A DNA stretch of 42,685 bases, taken from the NCBI GenBank assembly GCA_021208565.1, contig JAJOJN010000085.1, forward strand, positions 1 to 42,685, in the 5' to 3' direction. Shown one piece after another: positions 8,393 to 17,820 of this stretch; within the stretch, counting starts at the first letter, position 1; each line of letters begins with the position of its first letter. The stretch comes from Nitrincola sp. (GTDB taxonomy: Bacteria; Pseudomonadota; Gammaproteobacteria; Pseudomonadales; Balneatricaceae). Below the pieces are notes generated by a model that was given only the letters and a program-made list of their open reading frames with translations, was not told the DNA's origin and made no database searches. The translations under genes were made by a program, and so were the position numbers.

Positions 8393-9417
8393 TATGCACG
8401 CCCTGTCGCTTTAGCGGTTTCCTTGAGAATATCAATCGCTTTACGATTGCGATCAGATTTAGCCGCTTCCTCTTCCCAGATCACAGCAGCCGCTTCACGT
8501 AGACGCTGAGAATCTTCTGGTGGTAGACGGTTCATTTCGAATAGACCCGATGCACCCGCATCAATAGATCCACTGACCATCCAAGTATTCATTCGTGATG
8601 CATGAGTCTCGAATGCTAACTCCATGATTTTACGCTCTTCGTCGGACATGCGGTTCCAAGCATCCATATTGATCAGAATCTGATCACAGTAGCCTGGGTA
8701 AACCATACCGATAGAGGTGTAGTGCTTAGCCACTTCATAGAGCTTCATACCGACATACTCGTTGGTACCAGCGTAAATAACCCCATCAATAGTACCTGTG
8801 CTCAGGCCAACATAAAGCTCAGAACCGGGTAGGAATACGGTTGGGATGTCGAAGGCTTGAAGAATACGAGCAACGGCTGGAGTCGCACGAATACGCATAT
8901 TTTTCAGATCATCTAAACTGTTTACTGGCTCTTTGGTTAGAAGATCGAATGGACCACCAAAAATAGGCCCCATGTAGTAAACATTGTGCTCAGCATAGGC
9001 TTCACGGACTAGGTCTGTCAGACCTTTGTGACGGAAAACATATTGTGCTTCATCATAGTTAGTCCAAGCACCAGGAAGCCCGGATTCAATACCTGCAATA
9101 TCGAGCTGGCCTGGCCAATAGCCTGCGTAGCCTTGGCACATATCGATAGTACCGCGGCTAACCGCTTGAAACATCTCAGCATCTGGAACTAGTGAACTAC
9201 CGGTAAAATGACGCACACGCAGAGAACCGTTAGAAGCGGTACGAACATTGTCGCCAAACTCAGCAAACACATCCGATGCTTCACGACCCCAGTAAGTCTG
9301 CATACGAAGATTGGTAGTAGCAAAAGCAGAGGAGGATGTCATCGCCAGTGGAGCAGCGACAGCACTAGCAGCAGCAGCTTTAAGGATATTACGTCTGTTC
9401 AGGTTAGGTTTACTCAT
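8392..9417 (-). CDS. dctP: TRAP transporter periplasmic substrate-binding protein DctP, with twin-arginine signal
   Basis: A 341-residue solute-binding protein of the DctP family. The N-terminus NRRNILKAAAA is a twin-arginine (Tat) signal, followed by a hydrophobic stretch and cleavage near SAFA-T. Export in folded form is therefore expected; many TRAP binding proteins use Sec instead. The middle holds the family pattern LKNMRIRATPAVARILQAF, with the arginine that usually salt-bridges a ligand carboxylate, and later TGTIDGVIYAGTNEY. A substrate with a carboxylate is likely; betaine, dimethylglycine or an organic acid are only guesses. AAGGTGA lies about 6 nt before the ATG. It is the first gene of dctPQM, 195 nt downstream of the etfB stop. 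Confidence 0.88.
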   Translation of the reverse strand: MSKPNLNRRNILKAAAASAVAAPLAMTSSSAFATTNLRMQTYWGREASDVFAEFGDNVRTASNGSLRVRHFTGSSLVPDAEMFQAVSRGTIDMCQGYAGYWPGQLDIAGIESGLPGAWTNYDEAQYVFRHKGLTDLVREAYAEHNVYYMGPIFGGPFDLLTKEPVNSLDDLKNMRIRATPAVARILQAFDIPTVFLPGSELYVGLSTGTIDGVIYAGTNEYVGMKLYEVAKHYTSIGMVYPGYCDQILINMDAWNRMSDEERKIMELAFETHASRMNTWMVSGSIDAGASGLFEMNRLPPEDSQRLREAAAVIWEEEAAKSDRNRKAIDILKETAKATGRA

Positions 9418-9612
9418 TTTTGTATCACCTTATCATTGTTGTTAGTGAGTGTACTCATCTGTCACACCCGTTTTACTGCAATCCAAACATCATAGGATTT
9501 AACGCGAAACCTGATGAATCATCAACTTTTTATGATCCTCTAGCACTCTAGAGCACCCACACAGGATAGGTCTTGCAAAAATCTCCGGAATCTTTTTACA
9601 AATTCTCTGCTT

Positions 9613-10467
9613 TTAAAGACGACTGTCGAGATTAAGCACACCCTCCTCCAATAATAGCTTAATAATTTCATTTGCGGCGTCATCCGCCGAAACTCCCTGC
9701 AAAACTTTACCACCACTGGCATCGGCTTTAGCCGCAGCAGCCTTAAAACGATCCCTTGCCGAAGTTGCTTTAATAATTTTTAAACGTTTGGGACGTTTTT
9801 TAGCCGGTTGAAACTGCCAAAGTACTGAATCAGAGGCTGAACTTTTTTGCAGATCAGCGTCCGATAGGTTCGGTGAAGTTGACGGCGAATGAGTTTTAAT
9901 TGAACCACGTTGAGCCGGGCCAAACGCAGATTGCCTTGCCGTTGCTGCCGCAGGATCGACAGTAAGAACTGCCGGTAATGAGACTTTTAGCTTTCGCCGC
10001 TGGCCTCTGGGTAGGGCTTGCAACAGGGTGGCACTGCCTTGCTCTATTTTCTCGATTGAAACCAGACCACTCACAATCGGCCAACCTAGCTTTTTAGCTA
10101 ACAGATATGGAACGAGTCCTGAGCTTTCACCCGTTTCGGCACGACTTCCACACAGCACGATATTGGCGCCTGAATCACGCACGCCCTGCTCTAGACTAAA
10201 AAGGATGTCCGGACTTTCTTGTAAACTTATTGCTTTGGGTTCTATCAATCTAATCTGACGGATACCCATACCTAGGTAGCTTCGTAATGCGGCTTCATTC
10301 TGCTCATTCATCAGCCCAACATGCAAAGGCGTTATCTCAACATTACCCAGCTGCAGTGCTAACTCAAGCGCACGAGCGTCTTGATCAGCCCGTCTAGGCC
10401 TTGCCGTCACAGGATGCTGACCAACGGATAGCAAAACCGCTACACGAATAGGCTGATTAAGCGACAT
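9613..10467 (-). CDS. etfB: Electron transfer flavoprotein beta subunit of the dimethylglycine demethylase system
   Basis: A 284-residue EtfB-type protein. The core has the Rossmann-like ETF fold with DQDARALELALQL early and ILCGSRAETGESSGLVPYLLA at ~115-135, corresponding to the nucleotide-binding 'G-x-x-x-x-D/E' loop. Ala/Pro-rich segments follow, and a basic linker (KKRPKRLK, ~227) precedes a helical C-terminus absent from housekeeping EtfB, as seen in the dgc-linked ETFs of Pseudomonas. Its start overlaps the end of etfA by 11 nt, so the two subunits are translationally coupled. It should shuttle electrons from DgcA/DgcB chemistry to or from the quinone pool; the direction is not certain. 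Confidence 0.85.
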   Translation of the reverse strand: MSLNQPIRVAVLLSVGQHPVTARPRRADQDARALELALQLGNVEITPLHVGLMNEQNEAALRSYLGMGIRQIRLIEPKAISLQESPDILFSLEQGVRDSGANIVLCGSRAETGESSGLVPYLLAKKLGWPIVSGLVSIEKIEQGSATLLQALPRGQRRKLKVSLPAVLTVDPAAATARQSAFGPAQRGSIKTHSPSTSPNLSDADLQKSSASDSVLWQFQPAKKRPKRLKIIKATSARDRFKAAAAKADASGGKVLQGVSADDAANEIIKLLLEEGVLNLDSRL

Positions 10468-11744
10468 GACGTTTCTCCTGTTTAAGTTCGCTGACTTTGC
10501 GACGAACCGCCGCTAATATCTCGGTAGAATCGCCGATGAGCGCCAAATCAGCACGTTTAACCATATCGCAGCCCGCATCAGTGTTAATGCAGATCACCTT
10601 GTCACAGCTTTGAATCCCTTGTAGATGCTGAATCGCACCCGAAATACCCACTGCCATATACACACGCGCCGTAACCCAAGTGCCAGTGGCCCCAACCTGT
10701 CGATCTCTTGGCATAAAGCCATCATCCACGGCGACCCTTGAAGCTCCTTCCGTCGCCCCCAAAATGCGAGCGGTTTCATGAAAAGCATCCCAATCACGAA
10801 TACCGTTGCCACCCGACAGAATAAACTCTGCTTCTGCCAAGGAGACACTTGCAGGATCCACCGCAACGGCACCCAGATCTTGAATTCGAGGCAGTTGATC
10901 TAAAGGCTCTCTCATCAGTTTGACCTCTTGAGCCTCATGAAGCGTATCGCTAATGGGTTCAGCACATTCAGCTAGTGCTAAGATCACGCGTGGCAAGGCT
11001 CTTGTTAGATCCTGAGTAGCCGCGGAAGCACGGCAGGTACAACTGAAACCTTCCTCATTCAGGTTAACTTGCCACAACCCCGTGGCAGCATGAACCTCTA
11101 ACTCCACCGCTAAACGACGGCCTAGATCGCCACCGCCTAAGCCCGAATCGGGGAATATCCAATAATCCGGTTGCATCTCACGCTCGATGGCAGCTAACCA
11201 AGCAAGTCGCAAATCGGGAGAAAACCCTTCAAAAGCATCACCTTCTATATGAAGAAGCCGATCAACTCCTGACTCAGCAAAGGTCGTTTCTTTATGCTCA
11301 CCAAATACAACCAGCATTACCGCCGTTGCTGCCTTTTTTGCGGCCAGTTGGTGGGCTAGACCCAAAATATCTTTATCCTGTGCACTGAGTCGACCACCGG
11401 TCATATCCGCAACCACCATGATGTGATGTTGGGGCTGGTCGATACTGTGCAAACGACGACTGGATTGCTGTGCAACTTCTTTACGACTGGCAACGCCACC
11501 CTGTTGAGCACCACTTCGATCAATGCGTCTAATGCCATTGGGTCCAATAAAGCCGACGTTGTGTGGTGCTTTACGTTTGATACCTTGGGGGCTATCCACT
11601 CCGTTAAAGCGTAGCGCTAGCAATGGCTCTAGAATTAAAGCTCTGTGATGCAATATCGGCGTGCTGTGGATGCAATCGATTGCGCAGAATCCACTCTTTT
11701 CTGGGATCTCGTCGAATGATACTGTCATTCATGTTGCCACTCAT
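10457..11744 (-). CDS. etfA: Electron transfer flavoprotein alpha subunit of the dimethylglycine demethylase system (frameshift near N-terminus)
   Basis: The C-terminal FAD domain is clear: RQVGATGTWVTARVYMAVG, then GISGAIQH and INTDAGCDMVKRADLALIGD, the standard EtfA pattern. The middle contains FIGPNGIRRIDRSGAQQGG, typical of the EtfA encoded beside dgcAB. The likely start is ATG 11744, overlapping the dgcB stop as ATGA and giving MSGNMNDSIIRRDPRKEW, which resembles the Pseudomonas protein. That frame stops at 11604-11606, and the conserved sequence resumes as FNGVDSPQGIKRK in another frame, so an indel lies near 11605-11630. The open frame alone would start at 11728 with unrelated residues. 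The restored length is about 428 residues. Confidence 0.85.
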
Positions 11745-13661
11745 GCTGTCGCCTCCGGATCAACCAACTGCTTCGCAAGTATTTCTGCAATATCTAGGAC
11801 TTCAGGACGAGGATCTACGACACCCTCAAGCATAGCTGTGCACTGAGGACAACCAACGGCGACCACCTCTGCACTGGTTTGCCGAATATCTTCCATACGC
11901 ATATCAGGTATCCGTTGCTTACCCGGAATATCGGTAATAGGTGCTCCCCCACCACCGCCACAGCAACGTGAACGAAATCCAGAACGCTCCATTTCAATTA
12001 ACTGAATGCCCGCCGCTTTCAACAAATCTCTCGGCGCATCATATTCACCGTTGTAACGCCCCAAATAACAAGGGTCGTGGTAAGTTACCGATCCACCTTT
12101 GTAGGGCGTGAATTTAAGTTTGCCGGTTTGTCTCAAGTGGTTGATGTAAGTGGTGTGGTGATAAACCACGTATTGACCACCAAAATCACCGTATTCGTTC
12201 TTGAGCACATGAAAGCTGTGCGGATCACAGGTCACAATAGTGCGGAAACTGTACTGAGCTAAGGTGGCGATATTACGCTTCGCCAAGGATTGGAAGGTTG
12301 CTTCATCCCCTAAACGACGAGCCACATCACCAGAATCGCGCTCTTCGTTGCCTAGCACCGCAAAATCAACTTTTGCCGCGCGCAAGATCTTCACCAAAGC
12401 TCGTAAACTGCGCTGATTACGCATATCAAAGGCACCATCACCCATCCAAAGCAGGACATCGGTACGTTTCACATCCGACAATACTGGAAGAGATAAATCT
12501 GCTGCCCAGTTCATGCGCGAGGCAGGATTAAAACCGTTGGGGTTATCGGTCGCAATCAAGTTATCGATCACTTCCGCACCCTTGTTTGGGGTTTGGCCTC
12601 GCTCAAGGGTTAAATGACGACGCATATCGACTATTGCATCGACATGTTCAATCATCATCGGGCACTCTTCTACACAGGCCCGACAGGTGGTGCAAGACCA
12701 CAGAGTCTCGGCATCCAGAAGCCCTTGACCCTCTCTTGCAATAATCGATGCAAAAGGACTGCCTTGATGTTCTCCCACGGGTTTTCCGGGGTAAGGTGAA
12801 CCCGCATAAGCTGCATCAGATCCGCCTGCCAAACCCACCACCATATCTTGAATCAGCTTCTTTGGGTTCAACGGCTGGCCTGCAGCAAATGCAGGGCACA
12901 TGGCTTCACATCGACCACACTGAACACAAGCATCAAAACCTAAGAGCTGATTCCAAGTAAATTCTGATGGTTTTTCAACGCCTAAAGGCTGTTGTTGATC
13001 ATCAAAATGTAACGGCTTAAGCCCAGTTGATCGACCACCATTGAAACGTTCAGCACGGCGATGAAACGCAAGGTGAAGCGCACCGGCAAAGGCGTGCTTC
13101 ATCGGCCCACCCCAGGTCATGCCAAAAAACATTTCGCCAAGGCCCCAGATGATTACTGCCGCTAACAATATTGCTAACACCCAGCCACCAAAGGCAGCAG
13201 GAACAATACCCGTTACAGGCAAGGTCACCAGAAAAAATCCGATCGAAAAACGCCAATAAGCTTTTCGGCAAACGCATCCATGGCCCCTTGGACAGGCGAC
13301 TGGGTGGCTGGAGGCGACGCTTGGCAACAAAGATAGCACCCACAAACATACTGCTGGTGGCTGCCAGTAACGCCCAGGCTAAAATCTGACTGTTCAGTTG
13401 TAATCCATGCACAAGAATCGCCAGCAAGGCAGCAGCCACAAACCCTCCGCCAGTGGCCACATGGGTGTTGGAGATATATTTATCTCTGGCAACCACATGA
13501 TGAAGATCAACCAGATAGCGACGAGGCATCGCCGCTAATCCAGCCAAAACAGCCACTTCGGATGTTCGACCATTCCGCCATAAGCGAATTCGGCGTACTG
13601 CACCGACCACGGCGAGAAGCAATGCCCCAAAAATCAATAGGGGCAAGATCTGGTTCAACAT
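11741..13661 (-). CDS. dgcB: Dimethylglycine demethylase iron-sulfur membrane subunit DgcB (one-base frameshift)
   Basis: About 639 residues when restored. The N-terminus has four or five membrane segments, like the NarI/HdrE-type heads of such fusions. Two [4Fe-4S] motifs follow (CVQCGRCEAMCP and CTTCRACVEECP), then a C-terminal HdrD/GlpC-type region with DPCYLGRYNGEYD, RCCGGGGG and VGCPQC, a CCG-type cluster. It probably passes electrons between DgcA, the ETF pair and quinone in the membrane. The frame breaks at an A5 run (13246-13250, + strand); removing one base restores LLAFSIGFFLVT, so this is very likely a homopolymer error. It lies 15 nt after dgcA and overlaps etfA by 4 nt. The role follows Pseudomonas DgcB; the electron path is inference. 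Confidence 0.88.
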
Positions 13662-13675
13662 AACCTCACTCCTAA

Positions 13676-15745
13676 TCAGAAGTCCTTACAAAGACGCAGT
13701 GCATCGTAAATTGCCGCATGCGTGTTGCGCGGGGCAGTACAGTCACCGATGCGGAATAACAAGAAATTATCCCCAGCCGTGCTTTCAGACAAACAGGGTT
13801 GCGGCTGAATGGCATAGAGCGCTTCGATGTCGATCTGGCCTTTATTCAAGGATTGCTGTTTTAAGGCATAGTACAAGGCTTCATCAGGTCTAACGCCATT
13901 TTCAACCACGACCTGATCAACCACTCTTTCTTCCAACTGACCGGTGTACTCATTTTCCAACACAGCAATTAGGCTTTCACCTTCGCGATACACCTTATGA
14001 AGTGCCAAGTCAGAGGTCATGATCACTTCTTTTGGATAGAGACTGCGATAATAAGTCGGGAACGTTGTCCCACCAATCGCGGCACCGGGTTTCACATCAT
14101 CCGTCACCAGCTCAACCTTACTGCCTTTTTCGGACAGATAATCTGCTGTAGACATGCCCGTAAACTCACAGATGGTGTCATACACCAAAACGTTTTTGCC
14201 TGGCTCTACTTTGCCATCTAAAATATCCCAGCTGCTGACGATCAATCCTTCATCAGCACCCCATTCAGGCACCTGTTCGATAAAGGGCTTGCCGCCCACG
14301 GCCAAAATCACAATATCCGGCTGCTCCGCTTTGATTTGCGCTTCATCTGCATAGGTGTTTAAACGCAGATCGACCTGTAATCGAGCCAATTCAAGCTGAT
14401 ACCAGCGAGTGATACCTGCCATTTGATCACGTTGAGGCGCTTTAGCGGCGAGAGTGATCTGTCCACCCAGTTGTGCTTGCCCTTCAAACAATATCACCTG
14501 ATGGCCACGTTCAGCCGCAACTCGTGCTGCTTCCATTCCCGCTGGGCCACCACCGACAACCACGACTTTACGCAGCACCCCTTCGGTTTTTTCAATAATA
14601 TGAGGTAGTCCCATATATTCGCGCGAGGTGGCCGCATTTTGAATACAGAGCACATCCAAACCCTGATATTGACGGTCGATACAGTAGTTAGCACCCACGC
14701 ATTGACGGATCTGATCAATCTGACCCATTTTAATCTTGGCAATAATGTGTGGATCGGCGATATGAGCACGGGTCATACCCACCATATCCACGTAACCACC
14801 TTCTAAAATACGCTGCGCCTGATTGGGATCTTTGATGTTTTGCGCGTGAATCACAGGCGCTTTAACCACTTCTTTGATGCCGGCTGCCAAATGCAGGAAA
14901 GGCTCGGGTGGATAAGACATATTTGGAATAACGTTCGCCAGGGTATTGTGGGTATCACAACCTGAACCGATAACGCCAAAGAAGTCCACTAAACCGGTTG
15001 CATCATAGTAGGCCGCGATCTGCTTCATATCCTCATGAGTCAAACCATCCGGATGAAACTCATCACCACAGATACGCATCCCCACCACAAAATCAGGACC
15101 TACTTCTTCACGCACCGCTTTTAACACTTCCATACCAAAGCGCATACGGTTTTCAAAGCTACCACCCCATTCATCGGTGCGTTTGTTAACACGAGGGCTC
15201 CAGAATTGATCGATCAAATGCTGGTGCACGGCGGACAATTCAACGCCGTCTAGACCACCCTCTTTGGCACGACGCGCCGCTTTCGCATAGTCACCAATAA
15301 TGCGTTGAATCTCTTCAGGCTCAATCGTTTTACAGGTAGAGCGATGCACAGGCTCACGAATACCGGACGGTGAAACGAGCGTTGTCCAGTTGTAACCATC
15401 CCATCGTGAACGGCGCCCCATGTGGGTGATTTGAATCATAATCTTACCGCCATGCTTGTGAACGGCATCGGCTAGATTTTGAAAATGCGGAATAATGCGA
15501 TCCGTCGATAGATTGACCGAGCTCCACCAGGCTTGAGGGCTATCAATCGATACCACCGAGGACCCCCCACATATACACAGCCCGCAACCACCCTTGGCTT
15601 TCTCTTCATAGTATTTAACATAGCGATCCGTGGTCATCCCGCCATCAGTCGCATGCACCTCGGCATGAGCGGTACTGACAACACGGTTACGAATGGTCAA
15701 TTTACCTATCTGGATCGGCTGAAAGATTGCATCAAACTGTGACAT
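13676..15745 (-). CDS. dgcA: Dimethylglycine demethylase catalytic subunit DgcA (old-yellow-enzyme / trimethylamine dehydrogenase family)
   Basis: A 689-residue flavo-iron-sulfur enzyme. Residues ~1-340 form an FMN-binding TIM barrel (FQPIQIGKLTIRNRVV at the start, GLDGVELSAVHQHLIDQF near 190). A cluster motif follows (CVGANYCIDR, then a Cys about 12 residues later), and residues ~390-600 are an FAD/NAD(P)-type domain with VVVVGGGPAGMEAARVAAERG. The TMADH motif usually has four Cys (C-x2-C-x2-C-x12-C); here the second is Ala. I believe this is normal for the DgcA branch, but it bears on the cluster type. It demethylates dimethylglycine to sarcosine plus formaldehyde. CGGAG precedes the ATG by 5 nt. 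It heads dgcA-dgcB-etfA-etfB. Confidence 0.92.
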   Translation of the reverse strand: MSQFDAIFQPIQIGKLTIRNRVVSTAHAEVHATDGGMTTDRYVKYYEEKAKGGCGLCICGGSSVVSIDSPQAWWSSVNLSTDRIIPHFQNLADAVHKHGGKIMIQITHMGRRSRWDGYNWTTLVSPSGIREPVHRSTCKTIEPEEIQRIIGDYAKAARRAKEGGLDGVELSAVHQHLIDQFWSPRVNKRTDEWGGSFENRMRFGMEVLKAVREEVGPDFVVGMRICGDEFHPDGLTHEDMKQIAAYYDATGLVDFFGVIGSGCDTHNTLANVIPNMSYPPEPFLHLAAGIKEVVKAPVIHAQNIKDPNQAQRILEGGYVDMVGMTRAHIADPHIIAKIKMGQIDQIRQCVGANYCIDRQYQGLDVLCIQNAATSREYMGLPHIIEKTEGVLRKVVVVGGGPAGMEAARVAAERGHQVILFEGQAQLGGQITLAAKAPQRDQMAGITRWYQLELARLQVDLRLNTYADEAQIKAEQPDIVILAVGGKPFIEQVPEWGADEGLIVSSWDILDGKVEPGKNVLVYDTICEFTGMSTADYLSEKGSKVELVTDDVKPGAAIGGTTFPTYYRSLYPKEVIMTSDLALHKVYREGESLIAVLENEYTGQLEERVVDQVVVENGVRPDEALYYALKQQSLNKGQIDIEALYAIQPQPCLSESTAGDNFLLFRIGDCTAPRNTHAAIYDALRLCKDF

Positions 15746-15804
15746 AGAAACTCCGAAACCTTCTATTTGTTCTATCGTTGTTAGCGAGCTAGCTAAGTGG
15801 TTTT

Positions 15805-15825
15805 CTCAGTGGATGATTAACTGAG
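15805..15825 (-). repeat. Intercistronic inverted repeat upstream of dgcA
   Basis: CTCAGT and ACTGAG face each other across 9 nt in the 87-nt gap between the DUF5943 gene and dgcA. No U tract follows, so it may be an mRNA-processing or stabilising stem or an operator rather than a terminator. Confidence 0.3.
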
Positions 15826-15832
15826 CCGTTGT

Positions 15833-16367
15833 TCACTTAAGGGGGTAGGTCACGAAATAACCCACATCACAGCCATCTTCTGCACCACTTTGGGTTTGCT
15901 CTGCTTGAGTTCTTAACTCACTCCCCTGAGCCGCTAAAATTTGGTCCATAGCACCGGCAAACCAACCGGTGAACATGTATTCAATTTTGCGATTTACCTT
16001 GCCGTAGTGATAAACAAAAGCAGAGTGCTCAAGACGGACACGGCAGGTGCCTTCTTCTAGGTTAATCTCTTCGGTAATGAACTTACCCCAACCGCGTTGA
16101 GATAAACGCTTCATATAGTGTTCAAACACTTCCACACCAGCTAAACCATGAAGCTCGGCTTCTTTTTCACACCAATGCCAAGCACTTTTTGTAACCCGCT
16201 TTGTAAAGAATCTCGGCATAACGCTCTGGGCCTAACTCTTCTTCAATGGCTTGATGGTTATTGATAAAGAAATGTCTGGGCACATAGAGCATCGGCAGCG
16301 CATCGCTGGTCCACACACCGGTTTCGCTATCCACTTCAATCGGAAGTTCTGGGGCCATTTTTGTCAC
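15833..16367 (-). CDS. DUF5943-type protein of betaine catabolism loci (one-base frameshift)
   Basis: About 177 residues when restored, without signal peptide or membrane segments. It matches the protein encoded between the dipeptidase and dgcA in Pseudomonas (PELPIEVDSETGVWTSDAL at the start, then KSAWHWCEKEAELHGL and HYMKRLSQRGWG). The frame breaks at a T5 run (16186-16190, + strand); removing one base joins AGYK to SAWHWCE. The pattern resembles V4R-like small-ligand or sensor domains, but no function is established to my knowledge. The start is probably GTG 16367, with AAGGTGA about 5-7 nt upstream; an in-frame GTG lies at 16376. It is conserved with dgcA, which suggests a role in or alongside dimethylglycine demethylation. 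Confidence 0.78.
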
Positions 16368-16418
16368 GTTGTTCACCTTATTTCGATTATTCGTTAAGAA
16401 GTGACTCAGTCACCTATT

Positions 16419-16428
16419 TGCAATTGCA
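16419..16428. promoter_or_regulatory. Palindrome TGCAATTGCA, copy 1
   Basis: A perfect 10-bp palindrome in the short gap between the dipeptidase stop and the DUF5943 start. The same 10-mer recurs at 17662-17671, in the gap on the other side of the dipeptidase gene. It may be a regulator half-site or operator; the protein that reads it is unknown. Confidence 0.35.
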
Positions 16429-16448
16429 TATCTATTGATGGACAGGAT

Positions 16449-17425
16449 TTATGCACCCCAAACATCTTTCAGTACGCGAACCCAGTTCTCACCCATAATT
16501 TTGCGCACCTGAGTCTCACTCATACCACGCTTCAGCAGCGTTTCTGTGAGATTGGGGAATTCTCCGACGGTGCGAATACCGAGAGGGTTCACGATCTTGC
16601 CAAAGCGCGTTAAACGGCGGGCATAACCTTTATCGTGGGTTAACCACTCAAAGAATTGCTGATCATGGCCTTGAGTAAAATCGGTACCTATGCCAATCGC
16701 ATCTTCACCGACAATATTCATGACGTACTCAATCGCTTCGGCATAATCATCAATGGTGGAATCGATCCCTTTTTTCAGAAACGGCGCAAACATAGTCACA
16801 CCGACGAAACCACCGTGATCAGCAATAAACTTCAACTCTTCATCAGATTTGTTGCGAGGATGCTCTTTTAATCCAGAGGGCAAACAGTGCGAATAGCAAA
16901 CCGGTTTTTAGTATTCTAGAATCACCTCTTCAGAGGTTTTCGAGCCAACATGTGAGAGGTCACACATAATCCCTACACGATTCATTTCAGCGACAATTTC
17001 ACGACCAAAACCCGATAGGCCACCATCACGCTCATAACAACCCGTTCCGACTAGGTTTTGCGTGTTGTAGCACATCTGCACAATACCGACGCCCAGTTTT
17101 TTGAAGATTTCGACATAACCAATTTGATCTTCAAAAGCGTGCGCATTTTGGAAACTTAAAATGATACCGGTCTTGTTTTCAGCTTTGGCTTTATGAATAT
17201 CTTCTGTGGTGTAAACAGGACGAACCAGATCGTCGTTTTCACGCATCAATTTTGCGGTATCCGCGATATTATTGATGGTCGCTTGAAAGCCTTCCCACAC
17301 AGATACCGTGCAGCTTGCAGCCGTTAAGCCACCTTTGCGCATATCTTCAAAGAGTTCACGGTTCCATTTGGCGATAATCAAACCATCAATGACGATGGCA
17401 TCTTGATGAATCTCAGCAGGGTCAT
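16449..17425 (-). CDS. Membrane-dipeptidase family (M19) protein of the betaine locus, two interruptions
   Basis: The restored length is about 325 residues. The family fold shows VIDGLI near the start, NAHAFED, MCDLSHVG and CYSHCLPSGLKEHPRNKSDE in the middle, and IGIGTDFTQG with a final GENWVRVL, as in renal-dipeptidase-like (peptidase M19) zinc enzymes. The true start is probably ATG 17425: MTPAEIHQDAIVIDGLI appears when one base is added to the GGG run at 17419-17421. A TAA at 16908-16910 then splits the frame inside ILEY*KPVCYSHC, where relatives read through with one or two more residues, so a second local error or mutation is likely. It belongs to the same conserved betaine neighbourhood as dgcA; a substrate is not established, and a real peptide substrate is doubtful. 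If the TAA is real, this is a pseudogene. Confidence 0.8.
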
Positions 17426-17820
17426 TTCAGTCACTCCAAATCCGGTGCATATAAGGCATTTTGTATGTCAGGCAGAATAGCCCCCACCCTCATCAGCTGA
17501 CCCTATGGAAACGACTGTCATAATTCTAAAAACGTCAAGACATAGTTATTTGCGACTTTTTTTTCATGAACTGCATTTTTTAAAATTCAAAATAGTGCAC
17601 AGCAGCAATATATAACTTGTTTTTTTTTAATAAAACTTTCATCAAACAACCGTATAAAATGTGCAATTGCAGCATGAAAAAACTATATAAACCCTTAAAA
17701 ACACTTGAAATTTTATCCTTTAATTTTTCTGTCACTTTGCCGGTCTTCAACTAAACTAAAGTTGATTACGAGCGGTCTATTATTAGGCCAAATTCACTGA
17801 ACAGGATTGAGGACGCAAAG
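17426..17820. other. AT-rich divergent intergenic region of 395 nt
   Basis: No gene is visible. It separates the minus-strand dipeptidase-dgc block from the plus-strand 95-residue ORF, so it must hold at least two promoters. It contains long A/T runs, the palindrome TGCAATTGCA (17662-17671) and the inverted repeat TCAACT-N7-AGTTGA (17747-17765). On the minus strand a TTGACG about 110 nt upstream of the dipeptidase start could be a -35 box, but no good -10 follows at normal spacing. The block may therefore be activator-dependent, as betaine genes are under GbdR in Pseudomonas (inference). Confidence 0.5.
17662..17671. promoter_or_regulatory. Palindrome TGCAATTGCA, copy 2
   Basis: The second exact copy of the 10-bp palindrome seen at 16419-16428, here about 240 nt upstream of the dipeptidase start and 150 nt upstream of the divergent 95-residue ORF. 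It is embedded in GTGCAATTGCAGC. Confidence 0.35.

Noticed and set aside
15833-16376. Two overlapping genes for the DUF5943 protein
   Set aside because: Removing one base at the T5 run merges them into one known family sequence, so a separate pair is not supported.
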